Translations under genes and position numbers: made by a program
The notes under the pieces: generated by a model
Told to the model about the DNA's origin: nothing
Databases searched by the model: none
Seen by the model: the letters and a program-made list of their open reading frames with translations, nothing else
In this document: positions 24,353-33,431 of the stretch, piece by piece
Position numbering within the stretch: position 1 is the first letter of the stretch
Layout of the letters: every line of letters begins with the position of its first letter
NCBI RefSeq assembly: GCF_020616555.1
Contig: NZ_CP085173.1
Span: 5,224,001-5,288,000, forward strand
Length of the DNA stretch: 64,000 nucleotides
Source of the DNA: Streptomyces longhuiensis
GTDB lineage: Bacteria > Actinomycetota > Actinomycetes > Streptomycetales > Streptomycetaceae
Direction: 5' to 3'

Positions 24353-26838
24353 GCACGGAGCGGACAGACCGGCCCGTCGCCGCGCGCGCGGGCGTGGTGG
24401 ACCTCACCGTCGTCGTCCCCGCGTACAACGAGGAGCGCCGGCTCGGCCCCACCCTGGACGCGGTCACCGCGTACCTGAACGACGCGGACGGCGGGAACCG
24501 GTGGGGTGACTGGGAGATCGTCGTCGTCGACGACGGCTCCACCGACCGCACCCGCGAGATCGCGGAGCGCGCGGCGGCCGCCGCCCCGGAGGGCCACGGC
24601 CGCACCCCCCGCATCCGGCTCGTCGCGAGCCCCCGCAACCGCGGCAAGGGCCACGCCCTGCGCCAGGGCGTCCTCGCCTCCCGCGGCCGCCGCGTCCTGG
24701 TCACCGACGCCGACCTCGCCGCCCCCATCGAGGAGCTGGAAGCCCTCGACAAGGCGCTCGGCGAGGGCCACGCGGCGGCGATCGGCTCCCGCGCCAGGCC
24801 CGGCGCGACGATCACCCGCCACCAGCACCGGCTGCGCGAACTCCTCGGCCGCACCGGCAACTTCCTGATACGCGCGACGAGCGTCCCCGGCATCAGGGAC
24901 ACCCAGTGCGGCTTCAAGCTCTTCGACGGCGACCGGGCCCGCGCCGCGTTCGCCGCGGCACGCCTGGACGGCTGGGGCATCGACGTAGAGATCCTCATGT
25001 ACTTCCGCCGCTCCGGCTGGCCGGTCGCCGAGGTGCCCGTGCGGTGGTCGCACCAGGCGGGCTCGAAGGTCCGCCCCTTCGACTACGTACGGGTCCTGGC
25101 CGAGCTGGTGACGCTGAGGGCGCGGGCGGTGCCGAAGGGCCACCTCCTCGTGGCGGCCCTCTTCCTCGTCCTGTCCGTCGCCCTGTACTCGGGCCGCTGG
25201 GCGGCGCCCGCGCACCGCTACCTCCCCGACTCCCTCCAGGACCAGAACCAGTGGGAGTGGTTCTTCGCGGTGACGGCGGACAGCGTCCGCCACCTCCACA
25301 ACCCCTTGTTCACGACGCTCCAGGGCTTCCCGGACGGCGTGAACCTGATGGCCAACACCGCGATGCTGGGCCTGTCCGTCCCGCTCGCCCCCGTGACCTG
25401 GCTCTTCGGCCCCGCCGTCGCCCTGAACGTGGCGATGACGGGCGGCCTCGCCGCCACCGCGTTCGCCTGGTACCGGCTGATCCTGAAACGGCTCGTGCGG
25501 ACCCGGTGGGCCGCCGCGACCGGCGCGCTCCTCGCCGCGTTCGCGCCCCCGATGGTCAGCCACGCGCACGCGCACCCGAACTTCGTCGTCCTGTTCATGA
25601 TCCCGCTGATCATCGAGCGGGCGCTGCGGCTGTGCGAAGGCAAGCGCGTGGTGCGCGACGGCGTCGTCCTCGGCCTCTTCGCGACGTACCAGATCTTCCT
25701 CGGCGAGGAACCGCTCCTGCTCGCCGTCATGGGCATGGTGCTGTTCGCGCTCGCCTACGCCGTCGTGCGCAGGGACGTGGCGAAGGCCGTGTGGCGCCCG
25801 CTCCTGCGCGGGCTCGGGGTCGCCGCCGCGGTCGCGCTGCCGCTCGTCGCCTTCCCCCTGTACTGGCAGTTCCTCGGCCCGCAGAGCTACAAGAGCGTGC
25901 TGCACGGCGACAACGCGGGCAACAGCCCTCTCGCCCTCCTCTCCTTCGCCGAGCGCTCCCTCGCCGGCTCCCGCGAGCGCGCCGCCGCGCTCGCCCTCAA
26001 CCCGACCGAGCAGAACGCCTTCTACGGCTGGCCGCTCGTCGCGCTCGCCTTCGCGATCGTCGTACGGCTGTGGCGCAGCGCCGCCGTGAAGGCGCTCGCG
26101 TTCACCGCGGTCGCGGCGGCGCTGCTCTCGCTCGGCCCGAAGTTCCGCATCCCGCTGACCGACGTCGTGCTGCCGGGCCCCTGGGCGCTGCTCGCCCACC
26201 GGCCCCTGTTCGAGTCGGTCATCGAGTCGCGGGTGGCGATGGTGTGCGCGCCCGCGCTCGGGATGCTGCTCGCCCTCGCGCTCGACCGGCTCGCCGCGGC
26301 GCGGGTCCCGTTCCGGCTCGTCGGCATCGCGGCGGTCGCCGCTGCGCTCGTGCCGATCGTCCCGGCGCCGCTCAGGGCGGTCGACCGGGCCGACGTCCCG
26401 GCGTTCGTCGCCGACGGCACCTGGAAGCGGTACGTCGGCCCCGGCGAGAGCCTCGTGCCGGTGCCGCTGCCCGACCCGGGCAACGCGGAGGCCCTGCACT
26501 GGCAGACCGAGGCCGGCCTCGGCTTCCGGCTGCCCGGCGGCTACTTCAACGGCCCCTACGGCCCCGACCACGTCGGCATCTACGGCGCCTCGCCCCGCTG
26601 GACCTCCAACCTGCTGCGCGACATCCGCTACTCGGGCCGCGCCCCCGAGATCACCGACGCGTGGCGCGCCCAGGCCCGCCGCGACTTCGCGTACTGGCAC
26701 GCGGGCGTCCTCGTGCTCGCCCCGCAGCAGAACGACGGGGTCCTGCGGGCGACGGTCGACCAGCTGGTCGGGAAGGCCGGTACGTGGACCGGAGGCGTAT
26801 GGATCTGGGATCTGAGCAATGTGCAGAGGGGGAGCTGA
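24349..26838 (+). CDS. GT2 dolichol-phosphate-sugar synthase-like domain fused to a polytopic membrane domain
   Basis: 829 residues. Residues about 15-245 form a GT2 glycosyltransferase of the polyprenyl-phosphate glucose/mannose synthase type: TVVVPAYNEERRLGPTLDAV, the nucleotide-sugar site VVVDDGSTDRTREIAERA, VTDADLAAPIEELEAL (DxD), and RDTQCGFKLFDGDRARAAF. From about 260 to 700 there are roughly ten hydrophobic helices (LLVAALFLVLSVALYSG, FVVLFMIPLIIERALRL, FRLVGIAAVAAALVPIV), resembling a GT-C-like polytopic domain. A soluble tail (GGYFNGPYGPDHVGIYG) ends the protein. One chain might make a polyprenyl-linked sugar and use it for glycosylation. The GTG overlaps the GntR stop by 4 bases. 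Confidence 0.82.
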   Translation: MSTERTDRPVAARAGVVDLTVVVPAYNEERRLGPTLDAVTAYLNDADGGNRWGDWEIVVVDDGSTDRTREIAERAAAAAPEGHGRTPRIRLVASPRNRGKGHALRQGVLASRGRRVLVTDADLAAPIEELEALDKALGEGHAAAIGSRARPGATITRHQHRLRELLGRTGNFLIRATSVPGIRDTQCGFKLFDGDRARAAFAAARLDGWGIDVEILMYFRRSGWPVAEVPVRWSHQAGSKVRPFDYVRVLAELVTLRARAVPKGHLLVAALFLVLSVALYSGRWAAPAHRYLPDSLQDQNQWEWFFAVTADSVRHLHNPLFTTLQGFPDGVNLMANTAMLGLSVPLAPVTWLFGPAVALNVAMTGGLAATAFAWYRLILKRLVRTRWAAATGALLAAFAPPMVSHAHAHPNFVVLFMIPLIIERALRLCEGKRVVRDGVVLGLFATYQIFLGEEPLLLAVMGMVLFALAYAVVRRDVAKAVWRPLLRGLGVAAAVALPLVAFPLYWQFLGPQSYKSVLHGDNAGNSPLALLSFAERSLAGSRERAAALALNPTEQNAFYGWPLVALAFAIVVRLWRSAAVKALAFTAVAAALLSLGPKFRIPLTDVVLPGPWALLAHRPLFESVIESRVAMVCAPALGMLLALALDRLAAARVPFRLVGIAAVAAALVPIVPAPLRAVDRADVPAFVADGTWKRYVGPGESLVPVPLPDPGNAEALHWQTEAGLGFRLPGGYFNGPYGPDHVGIYGASPRWTSNLLRDIRYSGRAPEITDAWRAQARRDFAYWHAGVLVLAPQQNDGVLRATVDQLVGKAGTWTGGVWIWDLSNVQRGS

Positions 26839-26906
26839 ACCGGCTCCCCGCGCATTACGCTGCCTTTCCGCCGTTCATTACGGCCTTCACCACCGGAGGA
26901 GTCGCC

Positions 26907-27557
26907 TTGGCCTGTGACCTGTGGCTGGTCCCGCTCGTCGACGTGCTGTGCCACAGCCCCGACAACCCCTTCGCCGAGGAACTCGCGCTCTACGACAAGG
27001 CGTTGCACGAGGCAGGACTGCCACCGGTGCCGGTCTACTCGTACATGCCGGGACTCTCCGGTGACGTGGCCCCCGTCGCCGGCTTCGACTACGACGCGTT
27101 GCACTTCCTGCGCCGCGCGTACCTCCTGCAGATGTGCGGCCTCGCCGTCACGCCGGTCGACGAACTGGGCGGCGACTACGAGCAGCTCCTGGAGATGTTC
27201 GAGACGACGGCCCAGCAGTCGCACCTGGTCTGGCACTACGACCACGCGGGCGCGTACGTCCCCGTGGACTTCCCGAGCCCGCTGTCCAACGACGAGCTCC
27301 TCGCCGGCGGCGGCCCCCTCGGCTCCTCCCACGCGCTCCTGCGGGAGCTGGAGTACGTGGCCCGCTCGATCGGCATAGACCCGGCCAACCCGCCGGCACC
27401 CCCGGTCCCGCCCGAGGGCCCCACGGCCCTGGAGGAACCGGCCGCTCCGGCCCCCCTCGACAACAGCCCTTTCGCCCGCGAACGCCACGTCTGGCTCGGC
27501 CTGCACGCGGCCGCGACCCGGAGCCTGGCCCAAGGCTCCATGATCATCTTCAGCTGA
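26907..27557 (+). CDS. Uncharacterised protein with a TTG start
   Basis: About 216 residues, soluble, with no signal peptide. The coding frame is clear from third-position GC and from the run of acidic helices (FAEELALYDKALHEAGLPPV, YEQLLEMFETTAQQSHLVW). GGAGGA lies 6 bases before TTG at 26907, the only plausible start, giving MACDLWLVPLVDVL. A Pro-rich segment near residue 160 precedes a C-terminal helix. I do not recognise the family. It follows the glycosyltransferase fusion by 68 bases on the same strand and may be co-transcribed with it. Confidence 0.75.
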   Translation: MACDLWLVPLVDVLCHSPDNPFAEELALYDKALHEAGLPPVPVYSYMPGLSGDVAPVAGFDYDALHFLRRAYLLQMCGLAVTPVDELGGDYEQLLEMFETTAQQSHLVWHYDHAGAYVPVDFPSPLSNDELLAGGGPLGSSHALLRELEYVARSIGIDPANPPAPPVPPEGPTALEEPAAPAPLDNSPFARERHVWLGLHAAATRSLAQGSMIIFS

Positions 27558-27746
27558 CCCGGAACCTCGGTCGACCCGGAACCCGTGCCCGAGCCGTGGA
27601 CAGGAGTCTCCACGAGGCCCTCTTCCGGCAGGCCGCCGGCGCGGGGTGCCGGAAGGTTCGCGCTCTGAAGGGGTGCGGGGAACGGCGCGACCGGCCACGA
27701 CGCACGCACGGCCGACCACGGGCAGCTCGCCCCCGGTCCGTCCGGC

Positions 27747-27780
27747 CCCGAGCCGCGCGGAGCGCTCAGCGCGGCTCGGG
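27747..27780. terminator. Terminator overlapping the SLATT-like gene stop
   Basis: Perfect 12-bp arms CCCGAGCCGCGC and GCGCGGCTCGGG with a 10-base loop. The stop codon of the minus-strand SLATT-like gene (27766-27768) lies in the loop, and the hairpin can also end transcription from the plus-strand genes at 24-27.5 kb. Confidence 0.7.
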
Positions 27781-28527
27781 CGGGCGCTGGCGGGGCATGT
27801 TCGGGCGGGCGCCCGGGGGGAGCGGGAAGCGGCCCGGCGGAGGCTCCACGGGGCGGGTGCCCGGGGCGACGGAGGACTGCATCACCAGCGGCGCGGGACC
27901 CGAGCGGAACTCCACCATCCAGTCCGCCGTCTCCGACCGCACCAGCTCCGTCACGTCGTCCGTGAAGCGCCGCAGCACCGACAGACACCGCTCGGCGGCC
28001 TCACTGGCCGTACCCTCCGTCGGGCCGAGCACCTCCCGCACGCTCTCCGACGCCCAGTCGAACTGGAGCGCCTGAAGCCGCCGCTGCACCGCCTGGGCCG
28101 TGGCCACGTCCCTTATCCAGCCCGACGTGAGCCCGAAGTAGCGGTCGCAGGCCACGCACGCCACCGCGAGCAGCAGCGCCAGATACCCCCAGGGCGCGAC
28201 CCCGCCGAGCGCCCCGGTCAGATCGAGCAGCGGCAGCGCCGCCCCCGACACGGCACCGGCGACCGCACCGCCCCGCAGCGCCCGCGCCCCGCGCCGCTTC
28301 CACACCCGGTCGGCGAGGTACCAGTACGCCGTGTCCAGAGCCCCCCGCTCCACCCACCGGTAGAGCTCGTCGAGCCGCTCGGCGGGCTCGCCCCAGTCAC
28401 CGACGGGGAACGTCCGCCCGGTCAGGTCGCCCGGCCGCACCGCGTCACCCGTGCCGTCACTGCGCTCGCCCCGGCCGCCCCGCTCCTCCTGGGGCGGTCC
28501 CTCGGGCTGCATCTCCGGCTGGCTCAC
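27766..28527 (-). CDS. SLATT-domain-like two-helix membrane protein
   Basis: 253 residues. A hydrophilic N-terminal tail and an amphipathic helix (RLDELYRWVERGALDTAYWYL) precede a tight pair of membrane helices (GGAVAGAVSGAALPLLDL and WGYLALLLAVACVACDRYF). A cytoplasmic helix follows (ATAQAVQRRLQALQFDW), then a Pro-rich tail (RPVEPPPGRFPLPPGARP). This layout matches SLATT proteins (SMODS and SLOG-associating 2TM effectors), which can act as membrane effectors in nucleotide-signal defence, but no nucleotidyltransferase or SLOG partner is nearby. The GTG at 28527 has GGGAG 7 bases upstream. Confidence 0.65.
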   Translation of the reverse strand: MSQPEMQPEGPPQEERGGRGERSDGTGDAVRPGDLTGRTFPVGDWGEPAERLDELYRWVERGALDTAYWYLADRVWKRRGARALRGGAVAGAVSGAALPLLDLTGALGGVAPWGYLALLLAVACVACDRYFGLTSGWIRDVATAQAVQRRLQALQFDWASESVREVLGPTEGTASEAAERCLSVLRRFTDDVTELVRSETADWMVEFRSGPAPLVMQSSVAPGTRPVEPPPGRFPLPPGARPNMPRQRPPEPR

Positions 28528-28795
28528 CCGGCACTCCCTACGACTGGTCCTGGTCACGGATGGGGCTCATGTGCAGAGCATCTTCCTACCGCCCAATGGG
28601 TGGCCAAGGACCCGTTTTCGCGGTATTTCCGCCCGGAAGTGGGCCTTGATCAGGTATAGGCAGGCAGCCCGTCTCACTCGAAAGAGTGGAGCGAAAGGTG
28701 CCGGGGCGGGCGACACCCCGACCACGTAGGCTCGTTCCAGAGCGGAGAACCCGCCCGTGGTCGCAGGTCGAAACAGGACGCAACAGGAGCTGATC
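28528..28795. other. Divergent intergenic region before ybaB
   Basis: 268 bases between divergent starts. It holds AT-richer stretches around 28610-28680 with a -10-like TATAGG but no convincing paired -35 box. I looked for the conserved SRP RNA core because this gene sits near recR in some streptomycetes and did not find it. Confidence 0.4.
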
Positions 28796-29137
28796 GTGAT
28801 TCCCGGTGGTGGCCAGCCCAATATGCAGCAGCTGCTGCAGCAGGCCCAGAAGATGCAGCAGGACCTCGCCAAGGCCCAGGAGGAGCTGGCCCGGACCGAG
28901 GTCGAGGGTCAGGCCGGCGGCGGTCTGGTCAAGGCGACGGTGACCGGCTCCGGCGAGCTGCGCGGCCTCGTCATCGACCCGAAGGCGGTCGACCCCGAGG
29001 ACACCGAGACTCTCGCCGACCTGGTCGTCGCGGCGGTCCAGGCGGCGAACGAGAACGCGCAGACGCTCCAGCAGCAGAAGCTCGGCCCGCTGGCCCAGGG
29101 TCTGGGCGGCGGAGGCATCCCGGGGCTTCCCTTCTAA
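28796..29137 (+). CDS. YbaB/EbfC family nucleoid-associated protein
   Basis: 113 residues. A Gln-rich N-terminal helix ([19 protein letters not shown]) is followed by [20 protein letters not shown] and [20 protein letters not shown], then a C-terminal helix and a Gly-rich tail. This is the dimeric DNA-binding fold of YbaB/EbfC, which is almost always next to recR. The GTG at 28796 has AGGAG 5 bases upstream, which is better placed than the in-frame GTG at 28757. It forms an operon with recR and the DUF5063 gene. Confidence 0.94.
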   Translation: MIPGGGQPNMQQLLQQAQKMQQDLAKAQEELARTEVEGQAGGGLVKATVTGSGELRGLVIDPKAVDPEDTETLADLVVAAVQAANENAQTLQQQKLGPLAQGLGGGGIPGLPF

Positions 29138-29227
29138 GGAAGCCCCACCGCAACTAACGTACGTACTACTCAGCGGCTGGCATGCTCAGCGGCACAGCAC
29201 CATCAAGCAGAAGTCGGAAGGCACCTC

Positions 29228-29827
29228 GTGTACGAAGGCGTGGTCCAGGACCTCATCGACGAGCTCGGCAGGCTGCCGGGCGTCGGTCCCAAGAGCGCGC
29301 AGCGGATCGCCTTCCACATCCTGCAGGCGGAGCCGACGGACGTACGGCGTCTCGCGCAGGCCCTCATGGAGGTCAAGGCGAAGGTCCGCTTCTGCGCGAC
29401 CTGCGGCAATGTGGCGCAGGAGGAGCTGTGCAACATCTGCCGCGACCCGCGCCGCGACCTGACGGTGATCTGCGTCGTCGAGGAGCCCAAGGACGTCGTC
29501 GCGATCGAGCGGACGCGTGAGTTCCGGGGCAAGTACCACGTGCTCGGCGGCGCGATCAGCCCCATCGAGGGCGTCGGCCCGGACGACCTGCGGATAAGGG
29601 AACTCCTCGCCCGTCTCGCCGACGGCACGGTCACCGAGCTGATCCTGGCCACGGACCCGAACCTGGAGGGCGAGGCCACGGCGACGTACCTCGCCCGCAT
29701 GATCAAGCCGATGGGCCTCAAGGTCACCCGCCTGGCCAGCGGGCTCCCGGTCGGGGGCGACCTGGAATACGCGGACGAGGTCACGCTCGGCCGCGCCTTC
29801 GAGGGGAGACGACTCCTAGATGTCTGA
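29228..29827 (+). CDS. recR: Recombination protein RecR
   Basis: A 199-residue protein that helps load RecA at single-strand gaps. The helix-hairpin-helix [21 protein letters not shown] is at the N-terminus. The Cys4 zinc finger ([18 protein letters not shown]) is near residue 60. A Toprim domain follows with [12 protein letters not shown] and [17 protein letters not shown], and the C-terminal [14 protein letters not shown] completes the signature. Length is normal. The start is GTG with GGAAGG 7 bases upstream. Its 3' end overlaps the DUF5063 start by 8 bases. Confidence 0.97.
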   Translation: MYEGVVQDLIDELGRLPGVGPKSAQRIAFHILQAEPTDVRRLAQALMEVKAKVRFCATCGNVAQEELCNICRDPRRDLTVICVVEEPKDVVAIERTREFRGKYHVLGGAISPIEGVGPDDLRIRELLARLADGTVTELILATDPNLEGEATATYLARMIKPMGLKVTRLASGLPVGGDLEYADEVTLGRAFEGRRLLDV

Positions 29828-30479
29828 CGCCACGCTGAACACCGTCAAGGACCATCCGGACGACTTCGCGGTCCAGATCTCGGACCAGATCGAGTCCTTC
29901 CTCGTCGCGGTCGCCGAGGTGGCGAAGGGCGACGAGCCGGACTCGGCCGTGCCCTTCCTGCTCCTCGAGGTCTCCCAGCTGCTCCTCGCGGGAGGCCGGC
30001 TCGGCGCGCACGAGGACATCGTCCCCGACGAGCGCTACGAGCCCGATCTCGGCCCCGAGCCGGACGTCGACGACCTGCGCCAGAAGCTCGCCGCGCTCCT
30101 GGAGCCGATCGACGTCTACTCCGAGGTCTTCGACCCGTACGAGCCCCGCAAGGCGCCCGTCGCCTGCCGGATCTCGGACGACCTCGCCGACGTGATGGCC
30201 GATCTGCGCCACGGCATGGCGCACTACCGCGCGGGCCGCACCACCGAGGCCCTGTGGTGGTGGCAGTTCTCCTACTTCTCGAACTGGGGCTCCACGGCGT
30301 CCGGCGCCCTGCGCGCGCTCCAGTCCCTGGTCGCGCACGTCCGCCTCAACCAGCCGCTGGACGACCTGGACGGCCTCGACACCGACGAGGACCTCGCCGA
30401 GGAGGCCCTGGCCGAGGCCGCGGGCAAGGTCATGGCGGAGGAGATCGCGGGTCCGCTGGGGCTCCGTACGGTGAAATGA
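29820..30479 (+). CDS. DUF5063 domain-containing protein
   Basis: A 219-residue soluble acidic helical protein. It contains [20 protein letters not shown] near the N-terminus and [20 protein letters not shown] near residue 145, a motif I associate with the DUF5063 family found beside recR in actinomycetes. Its biochemical role is unknown; co-translation with recR (8-base overlap) suggests a DNA-maintenance role. It is followed by about 250 non-coding bases before ask. Confidence 0.85.
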   Translation: MSDATLNTVKDHPDDFAVQISDQIESFLVAVAEVAKGDEPDSAVPFLLLEVSQLLLAGGRLGAHEDIVPDERYEPDLGPEPDVDDLRQKLAALLEPIDVYSEVFDPYEPRKAPVACRISDDLADVMADLRHGMAHYRAGRTTEALWWWQFSYFSNWGSTASGALRALQSLVAHVRLNQPLDDLDGLDTDEDLAEEALAEAAGKVMAEEIAGPLGLRTVK

Positions 30480-30727
30480 GCCCCGCCCCGTGGGTGCTCG
30501 CCGGTGAAACGCACCGGCCGGTGAAGTGACCCACCCCACTTTTCCGGTTGCCGGGCTGGGGCGCGGGCATGCGCCTGTCCGAGCGGCCGGAGCGAGAAGC
30601 CCCCACCGGGTCCCTGTACCCGGTGATCACCTTCTGAGCGGGACATCTCAGGATGTGGTATTCCCGGGGCTGATTTCGGCCGCTCGTTAGACTGAGCCGA
30701 CCGAGACAAACTGAGCGAGGAGCGCAC

Positions 30728-32008
30728 GTGGGCCTTGTCGTGCAGAAGTACGGAGGCTCCTCCGTAGCCGATGCCGAAGGCATCAAGCGGGTCGCCAAGC
30801 GAATCGTCGACGCCAAGAAGAACGGCAACCAGGTGGTTGTCGTGGTGTCCGCGATGGGCGACACGACGGATGAGTTGATCGATCTCGCCGGGCAGGTATC
30901 CCCGATCCCTGCCGGGCGCGAATTCGACATGCTGCTGACCGCCGGAGAGCGGATCTCCATGGCCCTGCTGGCCATGGCGATCAAAAACCTGGGCCACGAG
31001 GCCCAGTCGTTCACGGGCAGTCAGGCCGGCGTCATCACCGACTCGGTCCACAACAAAGCCCGGATCATCGATGTGACCCCGGGACGGATCAGGACGGCGC
31101 TCGACGAGGGCAACATCGCCATCGTCGCCGGGTTCCAGGGCGTCAGCCAGGACAAGAAGGACATCACCACGCTCGGCCGTGGCGGGTCCGACACGACCGC
31201 CGTCGCCCTCGCCGCGGCCCTCGACGCCGAGGTGTGCGAGATCTACACCGACGTCGACGGCGTGTTCACCGCCGACCCGCGCGTCGTGAAGAAGGCGCGG
31301 AAGATCGACTGGATCTCCTTCGAGGACATGCTGGAGCTCGCCAGCTCCGGGTCCAAGGTGCTGCTCCACCGCTGTGTGGAGTACGCGCGCCGCTACAACA
31401 TCCCGATCCACGTCCGCTCGTCCTTCTCGGGACTGCAGGGCACCTGGGTCAGCAACGAACCGCACTTTGATCAAGGGGACCAGAAGGTGGAGCAGGCCAT
31501 CATCTCCGGTGTCGCTCACGACACCTCCGAGGCGAAGATCACCGTCGTCGGTGTCCCGGACAAGCCCGGGGAGGCCGCGAACATCTTCCGCGCCATCGCG
31601 GACTCCCAGGTCAACATCGACATGATCGTGCAGAACGTGTCCGCGGCCTCGACCGGCCTGACGGACATCTCCTTCACTCTCCCGAAGACCGAGGGCCGCA
31701 AGGCCATCGACGCCCTGGAGAAGACGAAGACCGCGGTCGGCTTCGAGTCCCTGCGCTACGACGACCAGATCGCCAAGATCTCCCTCGTGGGCGCCGGTAT
31801 GAAGACGAACCCGGGTGTCACGGCCGGGTTCTTCGAGGCGCTCAGCGACGCGGGGGTGAACATCGAGCTCATCTCGACCTCCGAGATCCGTATCTCGGTC
31901 GTCACGCGCGCGGACGATGTGAACGAGGCCGTGCGCGCCGTGCACACCGCCTTCGGGCTCGACTCGGACTCCGACGAGGCCGTGGTCTACGGAGGCACCG
32001 GACGCTGA
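30728..32008 (+). CDS. ask: Aspartokinase (alpha subunit or full length)
   Basis: A 426-residue enzyme that phosphorylates aspartate, the committed step to lysine, threonine, methionine and diaminopimelate. The kinase domain starts [19 protein letters not shown], with [35 protein letters not shown] and the substrate site [13 protein letters not shown]. Two C-terminal ACT domains (from about residues 262 and 345) bind lysine and threonine: [15 protein letters not shown] and [22 protein letters not shown] start with GAGGAG 7 bases upstream. It is co-transcribed with asd, whose ATG overlaps its TGA by one base. Confidence 0.96.
   Translation: MGLVVQKYGGSSVADAEGIKRVAKRIVDAKKNGNQVVVVVSAMGDTTDELIDLAGQVSPIPAGREFDMLLTAGERISMALLAMAIKNLGHEAQSFTGSQAGVITDSVHNKARIIDVTPGRIRTALDEGNIAIVAGFQGVSQDKKDITTLGRGGSDTTAVALAAALDAEVCEIYTDVDGVFTADPRVVKKARKIDWISFEDMLELASSGSKVLLHRCVEYARRYNIPIHVRSSFSGLQGTWVSNEPHFDQGDQKVEQAIISGVAHDTSEAKITVVGVPDKPGEAANIFRAIADSQVNIDMIVQNVSAASTGLTDISFTLPKTEGRKAIDALEKTKTAVGFESLRYDDQIAKISLVGAGMKTNPGVTAGFFEALSDAGVNIELISTSEIRISVVTRADDVNEAVRAVHTAFGLDSDSDEAVVYGGTGR
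31487..32008 (+). CDS. Internal start for the aspartokinase beta subunit
   Basis: An in-frame GTG at codon 254 of ask, preceded by AAGGGGA 7-8 bases upstream, would make a 173-residue protein with only the two ACT domains (opening [12 protein letters not shown]). In Corynebacterium and Bacillus class aspartokinases such an internal start yields the regulatory beta subunit of an alpha2-beta2 enzyme. The position and ribosome site fit, but use of this start is inferred. Confidence 0.55.
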   Translation: MEQAIISGVAHDTSEAKITVVGVPDKPGEAANIFRAIADSQVNIDMIVQNVSAASTGLTDISFTLPKTEGRKAIDALEKTKTAVGFESLRYDDQIAKISLVGAGMKTNPGVTAGFFEALSDAGVNIELISTSEIRISVVTRADDVNEAVRAVHTAFGLDSDSDEAVVYGGTGR

Positions 32009-33075
32009 TGGCTCAGACCGACAGGCCGACACTCGCGGTCGTGGGAGCGACCGGGGCCGTCGGCACGGTCATGCTCCAGATCCTTTCGCAGCACGCGGAC
32101 ATCTGGGGCGAGATCCGTCTGATCGCCTCCCCGCGCTCGGCCGGCCGCAAGCTGGCCGTGCGCGGGGAGGAGGTCGAGGTCATGGCCCTGAGCGAGGAGG
32201 CCTTCGACGGCGTCGACGTCGCGATGTTCGACGTACCCGACGAGATCTCCGCGCAGTGGGCGCCCGTCGCCGCCTCCAAGGGGGCGGTCGTCGTCGACAA
32301 CTCGGCCGCCTTCCGCATGGACCCGGACGTGCCGCTCGTCGTGCCCGAGGTCAATCCGCACGCCGCGCGCGTGCGGCCCCGCGGCATCGTCGCCAACCCC
32401 AACTGCACGACCCTGTCGATGATCGTCGCCGTCGGGGCGCTGCACGCCGAGTTCGGGCTGCGCGAGCTGGTCGTCTCCAGCTACCAGGCCGTCAGCGGGG
32501 CCGGCCGCGCCGGTATCGACACCCTGCGCCAGCAGATGTCGCTCGTGGCCGGTACGGAGCTCGGGACGAACCCGGGCGACGTGCGCCGCGCCGTCGGCGA
32601 CAACACGGGCCCCTTCCCCGAGCCCGTGGCGCTCAACGTCGTGCCGTGGGCCGGGTCCCTGCGCGAGGACGGCTGGTCCTCCGAGGAGATGAAGGTGCGG
32701 GACGAGTCCCGCAAGATCCTCGGCCTGCCGGACCTCAAGGTCGCGGTGACGTGCGTACGCGTCCCCGTCGTCACCACGCACTCCCTCACCGTCCACGCCC
32801 GCTTCCAGAGCGAGGTCACGGTCGACAAGGCGCGCGAGATCCTCGCGACCGCGCCCGGGGTCGTGCTCTTCGACAACCCGGCCGCCGGTGAGTTCCCCAC
32901 GCCCGCCGATGTGGTGGGCACCGACCCGACCTGGGTCGGCCGCGTCCGGCGCTCCCTCGACGACCCGGCCGGGCTCGAGTTCTTCGTGTGCGGGGACAAC
33001 CTGCGCAAGGGGGCTGCCCTCAACACCGCGCAGATCGCCGAGCTGGTGGCCCAGGAGTTCCCGCCCGCCGCGTGA
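32008..33075 (+). CDS. asd: Aspartate-semialdehyde dehydrogenase
   Basis: A 355-residue NADPH enzyme that reduces aspartyl phosphate to the semialdehyde. The Rossmann start [18 protein letters not shown], the phosphate-contacting [20 protein letters not shown], the catalytic Cys in [10 protein letters not shown] (near residue 133) and the active-site His region [20 protein letters not shown] are typical. The ATG shares one base with the ask stop, giving tight coupling. It is followed by a hairpin 146 bases downstream. Confidence 0.96.
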   Translation: MAQTDRPTLAVVGATGAVGTVMLQILSQHADIWGEIRLIASPRSAGRKLAVRGEEVEVMALSEEAFDGVDVAMFDVPDEISAQWAPVAASKGAVVVDNSAAFRMDPDVPLVVPEVNPHAARVRPRGIVANPNCTTLSMIVAVGALHAEFGLRELVVSSYQAVSGAGRAGIDTLRQQMSLVAGTELGTNPGDVRRAVGDNTGPFPEPVALNVVPWAGSLREDGWSSEEMKVRDESRKILGLPDLKVAVTCVRVPVVTTHSLTVHARFQSEVTVDKAREILATAPGVVLFDNPAAGEFPTPADVVGTDPTWVGRVRRSLDDPAGLEFFVCGDNLRKGAALNTAQIAELVAQEFPPAA

Positions 33076-33431
33076 GTTCGGCCTCTTCACCGTCCGGAAA
33101 GCGGACTCGGTCTTCTTTTATCCGGCGCGCTTTATAGGATCTGTGAAGGACCTGTGGGCGATCGGTGGTCTATCCACTTGAACGCGCCGGTCCGCGCGCC
33201 CGAAGATTCGTCGAAGATCCCTCCCCGTTCCGTGCAACCGCGCACGGGACGGGGAGCGTCTTTGCGATCGCCTTTCGGGGGCGTAGGGCCTAGGGGCGCC
33301 AGGTGAAACTGGGGCATAGGGGAAGAGCGGGTACGCATGAGGGCACTTGACGCAGCGTCATGGATGATGCCTGCCGCAAACAGGACGCCTGTCGCGTACA
33401 ACCCTGAGGGGGGTAAGCGTGTCCAACAGGC
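33076..33431. other. Long intergenic region between asd and the sigma factor gene
   Basis: 356 bases. The first part is unusually AT-rich (33090-33180) with TATAGGAT near 33134, a possible -10 element of an unassigned promoter; its -35 box is unclear. The middle has the strong hairpin at 33221-33256. The last 100 bases have lower third-position GC and small ORFs that I do not accept as genes. The sigma factor promoter should lie here. Confidence 0.5.
33221..33256 (+). terminator. Terminator hairpin downstream of asd
   Basis: A 15-bp stem (CTCCCCGTTCCGTGC with GCACGGGACGGGGAG, one T-G wobble) with a 6-base loop, followed by CGTCTTTGCG. It would end the ask-asd transcript and isolate the sigma factor gene. 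Confidence 0.7.

Noticed and set aside
24088..26700. 870-codon minus-strand open frame opposite the glycosyltransferase fusion
   Set aside because: The opposite strand has clear GT2 motifs and the expected codon bias. The minus-strand product is Arg/Glu/Gly/His-rich and matches nothing.
28528..28795. SRP (4.5S-like) RNA gene next to ybaB-recR
   Set aside because: The conserved GGTC-AGG and GGAAGGAAGCAG-type core is absent from both strands of the gap.
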